DNA of 64,000 nucleotides. Origin: CAUZIZ01 sp965222655 (GTDB taxonomy: Bacteria > Acidobacteriota > UBA6911 > RPQK01 > JAJDTT01). How positions within the stretch are numbered: position 1 is the stretch's first letter; each line of letters opens with the position of its first letter. Below, one piece after another: positions 26,672 through 34,109 of the stretch. The notes beneath the pieces were generated by a model that was not told the DNA's origin, did not search any database, and was given only the letters and a program-made list of their open reading frames with translations. The DNA is taken from assembly GCA_965222655.1 (NCBI GenBank), contig CBDCUP010000022.1, forward strand, positions 1,860,001-1,924,000. The letters run 5' to 3'. The position numbers were made by a program, and so were the translations under genes.

Positions 26672-29074
26672 TCATTCCTTGCTGATCGTTTCGTCCAGGT
26701 TCAGGAGTGCATTTGCCAAAGCGGCGTATGCCGCCAGTTCGGCGACGTCAATCTCGGGATCCGGTTCCGAATGGCCAACCTGGATCAGTTCTTTTGCGGC
26801 CTCACGATCTTTTTCATAGGTCGTGCGGTGGCGTTGTAAGCCGAGCCTCAGGACCTCGAGCTCCGGCGTCGTCGGTCGCCTCGCGGTAACCAGCCGAAAG
26901 CCGAAGGCGACGCGATCGTCGTCGCTGCTGCCGCCCTCCCGGATCAATCGCCGGGCAAGAGCCCGCGCCGCTTCTACGTAGGTCAGATCGTTCATCAGGG
27001 CCAAGGCCTGCAGCGGCGTATTGGTCCGTTCCCGACGAACCGTGCAGGTCTCACGGCTGGGAGCATCGAAGACTTCCATGCCGGGAGGGTGGATGGTCCG
27101 CCGCCAGAACGTATATAGACTGCGCCGATAGAGGCTGATGCCGCGGTCCTGCTGGTAGCCCCCCTTGTAGGCGCGCGTTGCACCTCCCGCGATTTCGTTC
27201 CACAGACCCGCTGGTTGATACGGCTTCACCGAGGGCCCGCCGATTGACTCCACCAGCAGGCCGCTCAGGGCCAGAGCTTGATCTCGTATCATCTCAGCCG
27301 GCAGCCGCATTCGGGGGCCGCGGGCCAACAGTCGGTTTTCGGGGTCTGTCTGAAGCAGGGACGGCGTGATCTTTGACGATTGGCGATAGGTTGCACTGGT
27401 CACGATCATGCGCTGAAAGGCCTTCACGTCCCACTCCAGCCGAATCAGTTGGGTTGCCAGCCAGTCCAGCAGAGAGGGATGTGTGGGCGGTTCTCCCTGT
27501 GCCCCGAAATCCTCGGCAGTCCGGACCAACCCTGCTCCAAAATGCAGTTGCCACAGCCGGTTCACCGTCACGCGAGCCGTGAGAGGATGAGTTGGGTCGA
27601 CCAGCCACTTGGCCAGGGCCAGACGATTGGCAGGGATTTCGGTAGGCAAAGGGGGCATGATCGTCGGGACGCCCGGCGTTACCTTTTGACCGGGTTTATC
27701 GTATTGGCCGCGTCCCAGGACGAATGTCTCCCGAGGCTGGTCATCCCGCATGATCATCGTCTCGGGGACTTGTTCGATCAGCCGCTGCCTCTTTTTCTCG
27801 AGTGCGATGTAGGTGGCCGATTTCTTATCGAGATCTCGCAGCGCCAGATCGATTTGATCCAGTCTGCGCCGAACTCCTCGCCTGGGTACTTTGATGGTGG
27901 GCGAGGCCGACCTCCGGTAGGTACCGGGTTCGGAAACGTTGTTGAAAAAGGCATAGAGACGATAGAACTCTCTCTGGGAGATGGGGTCGTATTTGTGGTC
28001 GTGACAGCGTGCACAGGCGACCGTGAGGCCCAGCCAGGTGGTGGCGACGGCGTCGAGACGATCGGCTGTGTACTCGACCTGGAATTCAGCGGCGATGGAC
28101 CCGCCTTCTCCATTCACCCGGTTGTTCCGAAGGAAGCCGGTTGCCAGTTGCTGATCGGGTCGCGCCTCGGGGATCAGGTCCCCGGCCAGCTGCTCGATCG
28201 TGAATTGGTCGAAGGGAAGGTTGTTATTGAGCGCGTTGATGAGCCAGTCGCGCCAGCGCCACATGATCCGGGGTTCGTCGTCCTGGTAACCATCGGTGTC
28301 CGCATAGCGGGCCAGGTCCAGCCAGACAACCGCCATTCGTTCCCCATACCGCGGGGATGCCAGCAACCGGTCGACGACTTTTTCGTAAGCGTCGGTGGAT
28401 TTGTCGGAGAGGAAGGCGTCCAGCTCTTCCAGCGTGGGTGGCAGTCCCGTCAGGTCCAGGGTCACACGACGAAGGATGCGGCTCCCTTCCGCAGCTGCTG
28501 ACGGAGTCAGGCCCTTCTCCTCGAGCCTCCGCAGAACGAAGTAGTCCATTCCGTGCCTGGGCCAGGACGAGTCGTTGACCTGGGAAAGCGTCGGCCGCTT
28601 CGGCGGAATAAACGACCAATGCTGCTGCCAGACAGCTCCCTGTTGGATCCAGCGGCGAATCAGGTCGATCTGCTTAGCGCTCAATTCTTTGTGAGAGTAT
28701 TTCGGGGGCATGCGTCGCGTCGCGTCCTCATGCGTGATTCGCTGATAGAGCAGGCTTCGCTCCGGATCGCCGGGCACGATCGGAATACCAGAGGCTAGCG
28801 ATTGGAAAAGAGCGTCTCGGAGGTCGAGTCTGAGTCCGGCCACCCGAGTCTTCGCGTCCGGGCCGTGGCACTGGAAACAGGTATCGGAGAGCAGGGGACG
28901 AATCTGCCGCTGGAAATCGACCCTGGAATCCTCGGAGGCCGAAGCGCCAAACAGATGTGACACGAACAAGGAAGCGGTCAGCAAACGACTGGCGACGCCG
29001 AGCAAGGATGCGCCAGTAAATGCCGAACGAAAGCAGACTCTGGCGGAGCGGTTCCTCATAAGGATACGTTCCAC
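26672..29074 (-). CDS. PSCyt1-DUF1549-DUF1553 protein, second operon copy
   Basis: 800 residues. A signal peptide covers about 1-46 (LLTASLFVSHLFGASA). The heme-c motif CFQCH is at residues 66-70 in IRPLLSDTCFQCHGPDAK. DUF1549 follows (LRRVTLDLTGLPPTLEELD, YEKVVDRLLASPRYGERM, ARYADTDGYQDD, VACARCHDHKYDPIS, again with a second CARCH). DUF1553 ends the protein (PLTARVTVNRLWQLHFGAGLV, RRERTNTPLQALALMNDLTYVEAA). First gene of the four-gene minus-strand operon. It faces the decayed toxin-antitoxin gene at 29164 across a ~90-base divergent spacer, which should hold the operon promoter. An alternative start is the ATG for residue 6. Confidence 0.95.
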   Translation of the reverse strand: MERILMRNRSARVCFRSAFTGASLLGVASRLLTASLFVSHLFGASASEDSRVDFQRQIRPLLSDTCFQCHGPDAKTRVAGLRLDLRDALFQSLASGIPIVPGDPERSLLYQRITHEDATRRMPPKYSHKELSAKQIDLIRRWIQQGAVWQQHWSFIPPKRPTLSQVNDSSWPRHGMDYFVLRRLEEKGLTPSAAAEGSRILRRVTLDLTGLPPTLEELDAFLSDKSTDAYEKVVDRLLASPRYGERMAVVWLDLARYADTDGYQDDEPRIMWRWRDWLINALNNNLPFDQFTIEQLAGDLIPEARPDQQLATGFLRNNRVNGEGGSIAAEFQVEYTADRLDAVATTWLGLTVACARCHDHKYDPISQREFYRLYAFFNNVSEPGTYRRSASPTIKVPRRGVRRRLDQIDLALRDLDKKSATYIALEKKRQRLIEQVPETMIMRDDQPRETFVLGRGQYDKPGQKVTPGVPTIMPPLPTEIPANRLALAKWLVDPTHPLTARVTVNRLWQLHFGAGLVRTAEDFGAQGEPPTHPSLLDWLATQLIRLEWDVKAFQRMIVTSATYRQSSKITPSLLQTDPENRLLARGPRMRLPAEMIRDQALALSGLLVESIGGPSVKPYQPAGLWNEIAGGATRAYKGGYQQDRGISLYRRSLYTFWRRTIHPPGMEVFDAPSRETCTVRRERTNTPLQALALMNDLTYVEAARALARRLIREGGSSDDDRVAFGFRLVTARRPTTPELEVLRLGLQRHRTTYEKDREAAKELIQVGHSEPDPEIDVAELAAYAALANALLNLDETISKE

Positions 29075-29163
29075 TATTTTAGCCTCTATGTGGGCTGGAG
29101 CTCAATCGTCTAGGAGACCGTAGTCTTTGACGCAAGGCTGAATATATCCCTATTCTATTTTGA

Positions 29164-29430
29164 ATGGTAACTACTGTGCATCTTTCTCCGGATCTGCTTG
29201 AGGCCGTGGATAGACGAGCACAGGATCTGGGGATCAGCAGGAATCGATTCATTATCCGTACACTCAGCAAAGCGATCGAGCAAGAGATAGCGTGGAGCTC
29301 GGAATTTCTGGATGCTCTCCGATCTGCAGCTGAAGACACAGCATCCCATCAGGAGGTTGAGGAGTTGCTCGGGATCATTTCATCGCGTCGGTCCAGCAAG
29401 ATGCCTCCGAAGCCGAGGCCATCCTGGTAA
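29164..29430 (+). CDS. Ribbon-helix-helix antitoxin-like protein
   Basis: 88 residues. The N-terminal ~45 residues (TTVHLSPDLLEAVDRRAQDL, GISRNRFIIRTLSKAIEQE) are a ribbon-helix-helix DNA-binding domain of CopG/VapB type. The C-terminal part (SSRRSSKMPPKPRPSW) is unlike an antitoxin tail. It is read through the remains of a PIN toxin gene in another frame, so the original stop and the toxin N-terminus seem to have been lost in a deletion. It may still bind DNA but has no working toxin partner here. Confidence 0.7.
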   Translation: MVTTVHLSPDLLEAVDRRAQDLGISRNRFIIRTLSKAIEQEIAWSSEFLDALRSAAEDTASHQEVEELLGIISSRRSSKMPPKPRPSW

Positions 29431-29495
29431 CGGACAACCGGCACATGACGAGGATTCGGGGGCTCAAGCTCGCAAACTGGCGCAGCGGGGAGTGA
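29373..29495 (+). pseudogene. C-terminal remnant of a VapC-like PIN-domain toxin
   Basis: A frame overlapping the end of the antitoxin-like gene reads DHFIASVQQDASEAEAILVT, then DNRHMTRIRGLKLANWRSGE-stop. This is the typical end of a VapC PIN domain: Asp in D-x-x-I-A, then the (L/V)xTxNxxHF-like segment and a GLK(V/L)xxW end. About 90 residues of the N-terminal part, including the first catalytic Asp, are absent. I infer one deletion that joined vapB to the tail of vapC. Confidence 0.6.
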
Positions 29496-29541
29496 ACGCC
29501 GAACTGGTCCGTCGAGCACGACTGGCATGGGAAAATTCCGG

Positions 29542-30588
29542 TTAGCGAAGGCGATAAGTCTCGAAGGGATGGCAGCACGGGTTGCCCCGGCTGAGCCGCA
29601 GGAGTCCTCGGTCTGGCTCGATGATGACCGAGAATACCGTTCTCCAGAACCCATGGACCGGGTCGTCATTGGCGTGTCGGCAGATGGATCGGGGATGCTC
29701 TTGGTGGTCAGTCAGTATCTGCTCCAGGGAGTCCGGTGCCTGGGCCCGGCGCAGGAGTTCTTCTGCCCTGGCCTTGCGAGGCCGGGATTGGATCAGTTCC
29801 GGGAACTCCTGATTGATGTGCTCCAGTTCCGGGTGCAGACAGTGATTGGTGTGAACCAGGAATCCTCGACCCTCATCCTGGAGCACGTGCACATCGTCTA
29901 TTGTCACCTCTAGGTCCGCGGGACCCTGAGGGGTAGCCAGGAGAATGTTGGCGGGGATGGCTCGCTGGGCTCGGGACACCGCCTGGACCGCTTCTTCGAG
30001 TCCACTGGATTCGAGGATGGCCCTCACGGTGAAGTAGTGGGGAACGCCAAGGGCGCGGCTGGGGGCCGGCAGGGTGTTCAGGCAGACGCCGATTCCCAAG
30101 TCGTTGAACCCGATGTAGCCGATGAGTCCAGCCTGGGTGACATTCAGGTGGGCCGGCTTTCCCACGGGTCGCCGGATCAGCACCAGGGTGAAGGGGTCCA
30201 AATCCGGATCGTTATCCCAATTCTGGGCCACGATTGAACCCTTTCCGGCTGTGAGCTCTGGAGCAAGGGAGAAGGCGGTACAGGCGGAATCCGAAGCACT
30301 GAACTGATTCCGGATCTGGAGCAGAATCAGGTCCAGCACAGCAACTTCCGATCCCTCGGCCATCCCCTGGATCTCTTCCATGTAAGCTGGGTTGTAGGTC
30401 GTGATAAAGGGCTGGGTTTGTTGGCAGCGATCCATTGCCTCTGCCCTGGTCACCGCAGCGATTCGGCTGACCTGCTCTCGTGCGATCTCGACGAAGCCCC
30501 GGATCTCCTGACGGGCGGCTTCTCCCAGTTGGCGACCCATCTCCCGAGCGGTACCTGCTACTTCAAGCTCCCGATAACGCGTTTGCAC
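29542..30588 (-). CDS. C45-family (acyl-CoA:6-aminopenicillanate acyltransferase-like) autoproteolytic hydrolase
   Basis: About 348 residues from GTG 30588, which has an aagga RBS and begins 22 bases after the enolase-family gene. A longer ATG frame from 30645 overlaps that gene and lacks an RBS. The family pattern is clear: EMGRQLGEAARQEI near the start, then SDSACTAFSL, where Cys would be the N-terminal nucleophile after self-cleavage. IVAQNWDNDPD, GLIGYIGFNDLGIGVCLNTL, the HTNHCLHPEL block and a closing HPFETYRL also match. Members cleave or transfer acyl groups on amines; the substrate is unknown. Last gene of a three-gene operon with a BNR protein and a sugar-acid dehydratase-like enzyme. 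Confidence 0.85.
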   Translation of the reverse strand: MQTRYRELEVAGTAREMGRQLGEAARQEIRGFVEIAREQVSRIAAVTRAEAMDRCQQTQPFITTYNPAYMEEIQGMAEGSEVAVLDLILLQIRNQFSASDSACTAFSLAPELTAGKGSIVAQNWDNDPDLDPFTLVLIRRPVGKPAHLNVTQAGLIGYIGFNDLGIGVCLNTLPAPSRALGVPHYFTVRAILESSGLEEAVQAVSRAQRAIPANILLATPQGPADLEVTIDDVHVLQDEGRGFLVHTNHCLHPELEHINQEFPELIQSRPRKARAEELLRRAQAPDSLEQILTDHQEHPRSICRHANDDPVHGFWRTVFSVIIEPDRGLLRLSRGNPCCHPFETYRLR

Positions 30589-30610
30589 GTCTGATCCTTG
30601 GCCCCGATGG

Positions 30611-31810
30611 CTACCAGTCGACGACCGAGCCGTCGTCTGGGTCATATCGTGGCAGATACTCGCGGGGTTCGCCGACCTGTGCCATCAACTTCTCCTCGTC
30701 GAGAGTGATGCCCAGACCGGGGTCGGTTGGCAGCGGTCGGTGGCCGTCCTTGACTGGGGGCAGCGGCTTGGCCAAGAGTTCGTGCTCACGGTCGCCGCGT
30801 TCCTGGATGAGGAAGTTGGGGATGCAGCCCGCGATCTGGAGGCTGGCGGCCAGCGAAACCGGTCCGTTGGGATTGTGCGGCGCCAGCGGTGAGTAATAGG
30901 CTTCAGCCATGCCGGCGATGAGTCTGAGTTCGGTGATGCCGCCCGCGTAGCAGACGTCCGGCTGCAGGATCTGGGCGGCGCGCTTTTCCAGGATCTCGCG
31001 GAATCCCCACTTGGTGAAAACGCGCTCGCCAGTCGCCAGCGGGATGTGAGTCTTGGCGGCGATTTCGGCCATGACGTCGACGTTGAGAGCCTGCACGACC
31101 TCCTCATAGAACCACGGATTGTAGGGTTCGAGCGCCTTGACCAACAACATGGCTGTGGGCGGCTGGACGGCTCCATGGAAGTCGATGCCGATGTCGACAC
31201 CGTCGCCGAACTTATCGCGTAGGGCCTTGAAGTTTTCGACCACGGCGTCGACGGCTCTGTGGCCTTCGAGATACTTGAACGGCTGGCGGTCCATAGCGCG
31301 CGGACCCACCTTCATCGCGGTGACTCCGGTCTTCTCGCTGACCTCGCCATAGACGCGCACCCGATCGCGAGTGGGGCCACCCAGGAGCTTGTAGACGGGG
31401 ACGCCGTAGACCTTGCCCTTGATATCCCAGAGCGCCTGGTCGATGCCGCTCGAGATAGCCGTCTTGATGGGGCCACCGCGGTAGAAGGCGCCGCGATGGA
31501 TGGCCTGCCAGTGGTGCACGACGCGGCAGGGATCCTCGCCGACCAGATAGTCTCCGACCTCCAGAGCACCCGCGGCGCAGGCCTTGGCGTCGTCTTTGAG
31601 CATCTCGCCCCAGCCGACGATGCCCGCGTCGGTCGAGATCTTGACGAAGACCCACGAGTTCGTCAGAACGAAGGTCTCGATCTGGGTCACCTTTATCTTG
31701 TCGTTTGGACCAATGGCGGCTGCATCGGTGGGTCTGGTTGTGAAGAGGGCGTCGAGGCCGTAGAGAGCGCCGGCGCCGGTAATGGTCCTGAGCCAGGAAC
31801 GACGATTCAT
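30611..31810 (-). CDS. Enolase-superfamily dehydratase, galactonate dehydratase-like, exported
   Basis: 399 residues from ATG 31810. The start carries a Tat-like leader, NRRSWLRTITGAGALYGLDAL. The enolase N-lobe is followed by the barrel with the residues expected for D-galactonate dehydratase: Asp and His in IGIDFHG, Glu in WFYEEVV, Glu in LATGERVF and the catalytic His in PHNPNGPVS. This group dehydrates aldonates to 2-keto-3-deoxy acids using Mg2+. An exported enzyme of this class is unusual, and the exact substrate is open. It lies 20 bases after the BNR protein gene and 22 before the C45 gene. Confidence 0.87.
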   Translation of the reverse strand: MNRRSWLRTITGAGALYGLDALFTTRPTDAAAIGPNDKIKVTQIETFVLTNSWVFVKISTDAGIVGWGEMLKDDAKACAAGALEVGDYLVGEDPCRVVHHWQAIHRGAFYRGGPIKTAISSGIDQALWDIKGKVYGVPVYKLLGGPTRDRVRVYGEVSEKTGVTAMKVGPRAMDRQPFKYLEGHRAVDAVVENFKALRDKFGDGVDIGIDFHGAVQPPTAMLLVKALEPYNPWFYEEVVQALNVDVMAEIAAKTHIPLATGERVFTKWGFREILEKRAAQILQPDVCYAGGITELRLIAGMAEAYYSPLAPHNPNGPVSLAASLQIAGCIPNFLIQERGDREHELLAKPLPPVKDGHRPLPTDPGLGITLDEEKLMAQVGEPREYLPRYDPDDGSVVDW

Positions 31811-31830
31811 GGTTATCCGATCCCGTTGGT

Positions 31831-32952
31831 TTACCGCGGCCTTAGTTCGACCCTCCAGAGCTCGAGGCACTCGCCGGATTGGTAGAGAATCACGTTGGGC
31901 TCAACCTCGAAGATCGTGGGATAGGCCATCCTCGGAGCATAGTCGGCAACCGTGGTGGCTACCCATCCTTTGCCGCTGCCATCAGCGTTGATCGCCAGTT
32001 GGCAACGCCTTCTCTGATCCTCCTGTTTCCAGTGCTGCTTCTTCCCTCCGCTGCGCTGCACCAGCTGGCCGTAGGCAACCGCCAATCGCCCATCCTGGAG
32101 CCGCCGCAGATGGGGATCCACCCCCGGACCCAGGCCCATGTTGGTGGGCGGGCTCCAGGTCTTGCCTCCGTCATCGCTCCAGCTTGCCACCATCGGGGAG
32201 TAGTGACCGGTGCGGATCACTGCCAGCATCCGGCCGTCATCCAAGGGTAGCAGGGCCCACTCGTTGAATCCTTCGGTGTCATCCACCAGGTCGGCACTAG
32301 GGGCGGCAACGGTCGATAGATATCTCCAGGTGTCCCCTTGATCGCTGGAGCGCACCAGGAAGGACCTCATTTTCATTGGGGTCTCCATCTTGCTTCGTGG
32401 GTCGGTCGTCGGGGCCTTGTCTGCCTCAAAGCTGCCTATCATGCAGGCCAGCAGTGTCCCATCCGGCATTTCTCGAAGCCCCCGATGGAAGAAGATGCTC
32501 GAGCTTTGCTGGTCCTTGACCTCGGAGAAGGTGTCAACCGGCACGGATCCCGCCTCCGGAATGATCAGCAGCGTTTCCTTCTTTTCCACGGTTTTCATTC
32601 CGTCCCTGGAGCGCCACATCCTTCCCACACAACGACCAGCCTTTCCACATGTGACATTCCAGTAGAAGCCAAGGAATAGTCCTTTCCTCCAGAACAAGGA
32701 CGTCAGTTTCTCTGCGTGCAGGTAGGCGCCAAAGGCGGGATCGGACTCCTCCACCGGCCAAAAGAACTTACCTCCGTCGTTGCTCTTCAGAGCGCCGTAG
32801 ACGTAGAGGGTCCCGTCGGGCGCCTGCACAGCTCTTGGATGACGGCATCGGGCCGCTGTCACTTTCACTTCCAGCTGTGACGCTGCCTGGGCCATGATCG
32901 AGGTCATGGCGAGGAAAGCGAGAAAACGGAACCTTCTGCGCGGAGGAATCAT
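31831..32952 (-). CDS. Exported BNR/sialidase-like protein
   Basis: 373 residues from ATG 32952 (RBS aggag), with a Sec signal (FRFLAFLAMTSIMAQAAS). The propeller pattern includes AVQAPDGTLYVYGAL, LREMPDGTLLACMIG, VRSSDQGDTWRYLS, ALLPLDDGRMLAVIRTG, SWSDDGGKTWSPP and RRLQDGRLAVAYG. SWSDDGGKTW is a classic Asp-box. It may bind or hydrolyse an acidic sugar outside the cytoplasm. First gene of the operon that continues with the dehydratase-like enzyme and the C45 hydrolase, so a shared role in degrading one glycan or glycoconjugate is plausible. Confidence 0.83.
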   Translation of the reverse strand: MIPPRRRFRFLAFLAMTSIMAQAASQLEVKVTAARCRHPRAVQAPDGTLYVYGALKSNDGGKFFWPVEESDPAFGAYLHAEKLTSLFWRKGLFLGFYWNVTCGKAGRCVGRMWRSRDGMKTVEKKETLLIIPEAGSVPVDTFSEVKDQQSSSIFFHRGLREMPDGTLLACMIGSFEADKAPTTDPRSKMETPMKMRSFLVRSSDQGDTWRYLSTVAAPSADLVDDTEGFNEWALLPLDDGRMLAVIRTGHYSPMVASWSDDGGKTWSPPTNMGLGPGVDPHLRRLQDGRLAVAYGQLVQRSGGKKQHWKQEDQRRRCQLAINADGSGKGWVATTVADYAPRMAYPTIFEVEPNVILYQSGECLELWRVELRPR

Positions 32953-33043
32953 TTGGCATCTCCTGTTGGCGAAGCCAGTCAAAAAGTTTCGCGAATTTCC
33001 AAAACTGCCAGCAATATGAAACCAACTCAAACAGGGCCGTAAA

Positions 33044-33241
33044 CTAGGTCTTATCGAAGCGGAGAAACTCAGGGAAGATCGGGTGCTTGTGCTCGACCTG
33101 GATCAGGAACCTGCGGCTGTTGAGGCGGATCTTGTCATCTGGCCACCGGACCTTGACCACCCGGCCATGGCATGAGGTCACAATTCCCACCAGGTCGGAC
33201 CCCGGAAGGGTCACCCTCGAGCCCTTACGAATCTTCTCCAC
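33044..33241 (-). CDS. Small basic protein, possibly SH3/KOW-like
   Basis: 65 residues from a GTG start with a close gggggag. The sequence (RKGSRVTLPGSDLVGIVTSC, HGRVVKVRWPDDKIRLNSRR) alternates short beta strands and Gly turns, as in KOW or SH3-like barrels. I recognise no named family. It lies about 90 bases upstream of the BNR gene on the same strand. Could be a real small gene or chance. Confidence 0.4.
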   Translation of the reverse strand: MEKIRKGSRVTLPGSDLVGIVTSCHGRVVKVRWPDDKIRLNSRRFLIQVEHKHPIFPEFLRFDKT

Positions 33242-33399
33242 TTCTCCCCCAGTTGAGCGACGAGTTCCACAGCATCGGCTGCCATCTTAACAACCGGGTC
33301 CGACAAGCCGCTTGTTTCCATGCACTTAACAGTTCTCAACCCCTTCTTCTAGACGAGTTCCTCTGCGGAGGGTCCAATTTGACTGACCCAATCCTAAGT

Positions 33400-33430
33400 C
33401 ATAATATGACTCATTATGAGTCATATTATG
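33400..33430. promoter_or_regulatory. Perfect 31-nt palindrome, likely operator of the FitAB/VapBC-type module
   Basis: Arms cataatatgactcat/atgagtcatattatg around a single central t, ending 22 bases before the antitoxin start. VapB/FitA antitoxins bind such palindromes with their toxin to repress their own operon. The AT-rich arms could also include the -10 region. Confidence 0.75.
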
Positions 33431-33452
33431 ATTCGTCTGGGAGGAACAGTAG

Positions 33453-33716
33453 GTGAAACAGCTCACCATTCGTGGTTTTGACAAGGAAGTGGAGCGTGAA
33501 ATTCGGGAGCTGGCGGCTCGAGAGGGAATTTCACTCAACAGGGCTGCGATTCGGTTGCTACGCAGAGGTGCCGGACTAGGTGAAACCGATTCTGGTCACA
33601 ATCTGATTGGCTCGTCTCTCGACCATCTTGCGGGCACCTGGTCAGAAGCAGAAGCGCTGCTGATTGCAGGCGTCGAAGAGGATTTCGAACGGATCGATCT
33701 GGAGCTATGGTCGTGA
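33453..33716 (+). CDS. FitA/VapB-type antitoxin
   Basis: 87 residues from GTG 33453 with RBS gggagg at 33439-33444. The N-terminal part, KQLTIRGFDKEVEREIRELA then REGISLNRAAIRLLRRGAG, is a FitA-like ribbon-helix-helix. The C-terminal part, with WSEAEALLIAGVEEDFERID, is the toxin-wrapping tail. It overlaps the toxin gene by 10 bases, the usual arrangement. It should neutralise the PIN toxin and, with it, repress transcription through the palindrome at 33400-33430. Confidence 0.88.
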   Translation: MKQLTIRGFDKEVEREIRELAAREGISLNRAAIRLLRRGAGLGETDSGHNLIGSSLDHLAGTWSEAEALLIAGVEEDFERIDLELWS

Positions 33717-34105
33717 GGGTGATGCTTGACACCTCGGCTTACTCCTCCTTCAAACGGAACCATCTCGCCACAATCGATCTCATTCGCCGATGTCGGGAGA
33801 TCGTCTTTTCTCCTACCGTGGCGGGCGAGCTTTTGTCTGGGTTTCGTTGGGGGACTCGGTTTTCAGAGAATTTACGGGAGCTTCAGGAGTTTCTGGATCA
33901 CCCGAGAGTTCACCTGCTGCCGATCACTCTCTCGACAGCCGACCGGTATGGAAGAGTCTATGCTTCGCTACGACGCCGAGGAAGACCCATCCCCAGTAAC
34001 GATATGTGGGTAGCCGCCCAGGCAATGGAGACCGGGGCCGAGTTGGCCACGTTCGACACTCACTTCGAAGAGGTAGAGGGACTGGCCTGGATCAATCTAG
34101 GGTAG
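33707..34105 (+). CDS. PIN-domain toxin (FitB/VapC type)
   Basis: 132 residues. PIN acidic residues are visible: Asp in VMLDTSAYSSFKR (about residue 8), Glu in TVAGELLSGFR, Asp in IPSNDMWVAAQAMETG and Asp in LATFDTHFEEVEGLAWI. VapC-type toxins cut tRNA or rRNA in an Mg2+-dependent way when free of antitoxin. ATG 33707 overlaps the antitoxin end; a GTG at 33713 is an alternative. Intact, in contrast to the remnant at 29373. Confidence 0.9.
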   Translation: MVVRVMLDTSAYSSFKRNHLATIDLIRRCREIVFSPTVAGELLSGFRWGTRFSENLRELQEFLDHPRVHLLPITLSTADRYGRVYASLRRRGRPIPSNDMWVAAQAMETGAELATFDTHFEEVEGLAWINLG

Positions 34106-34109
34106 GACC

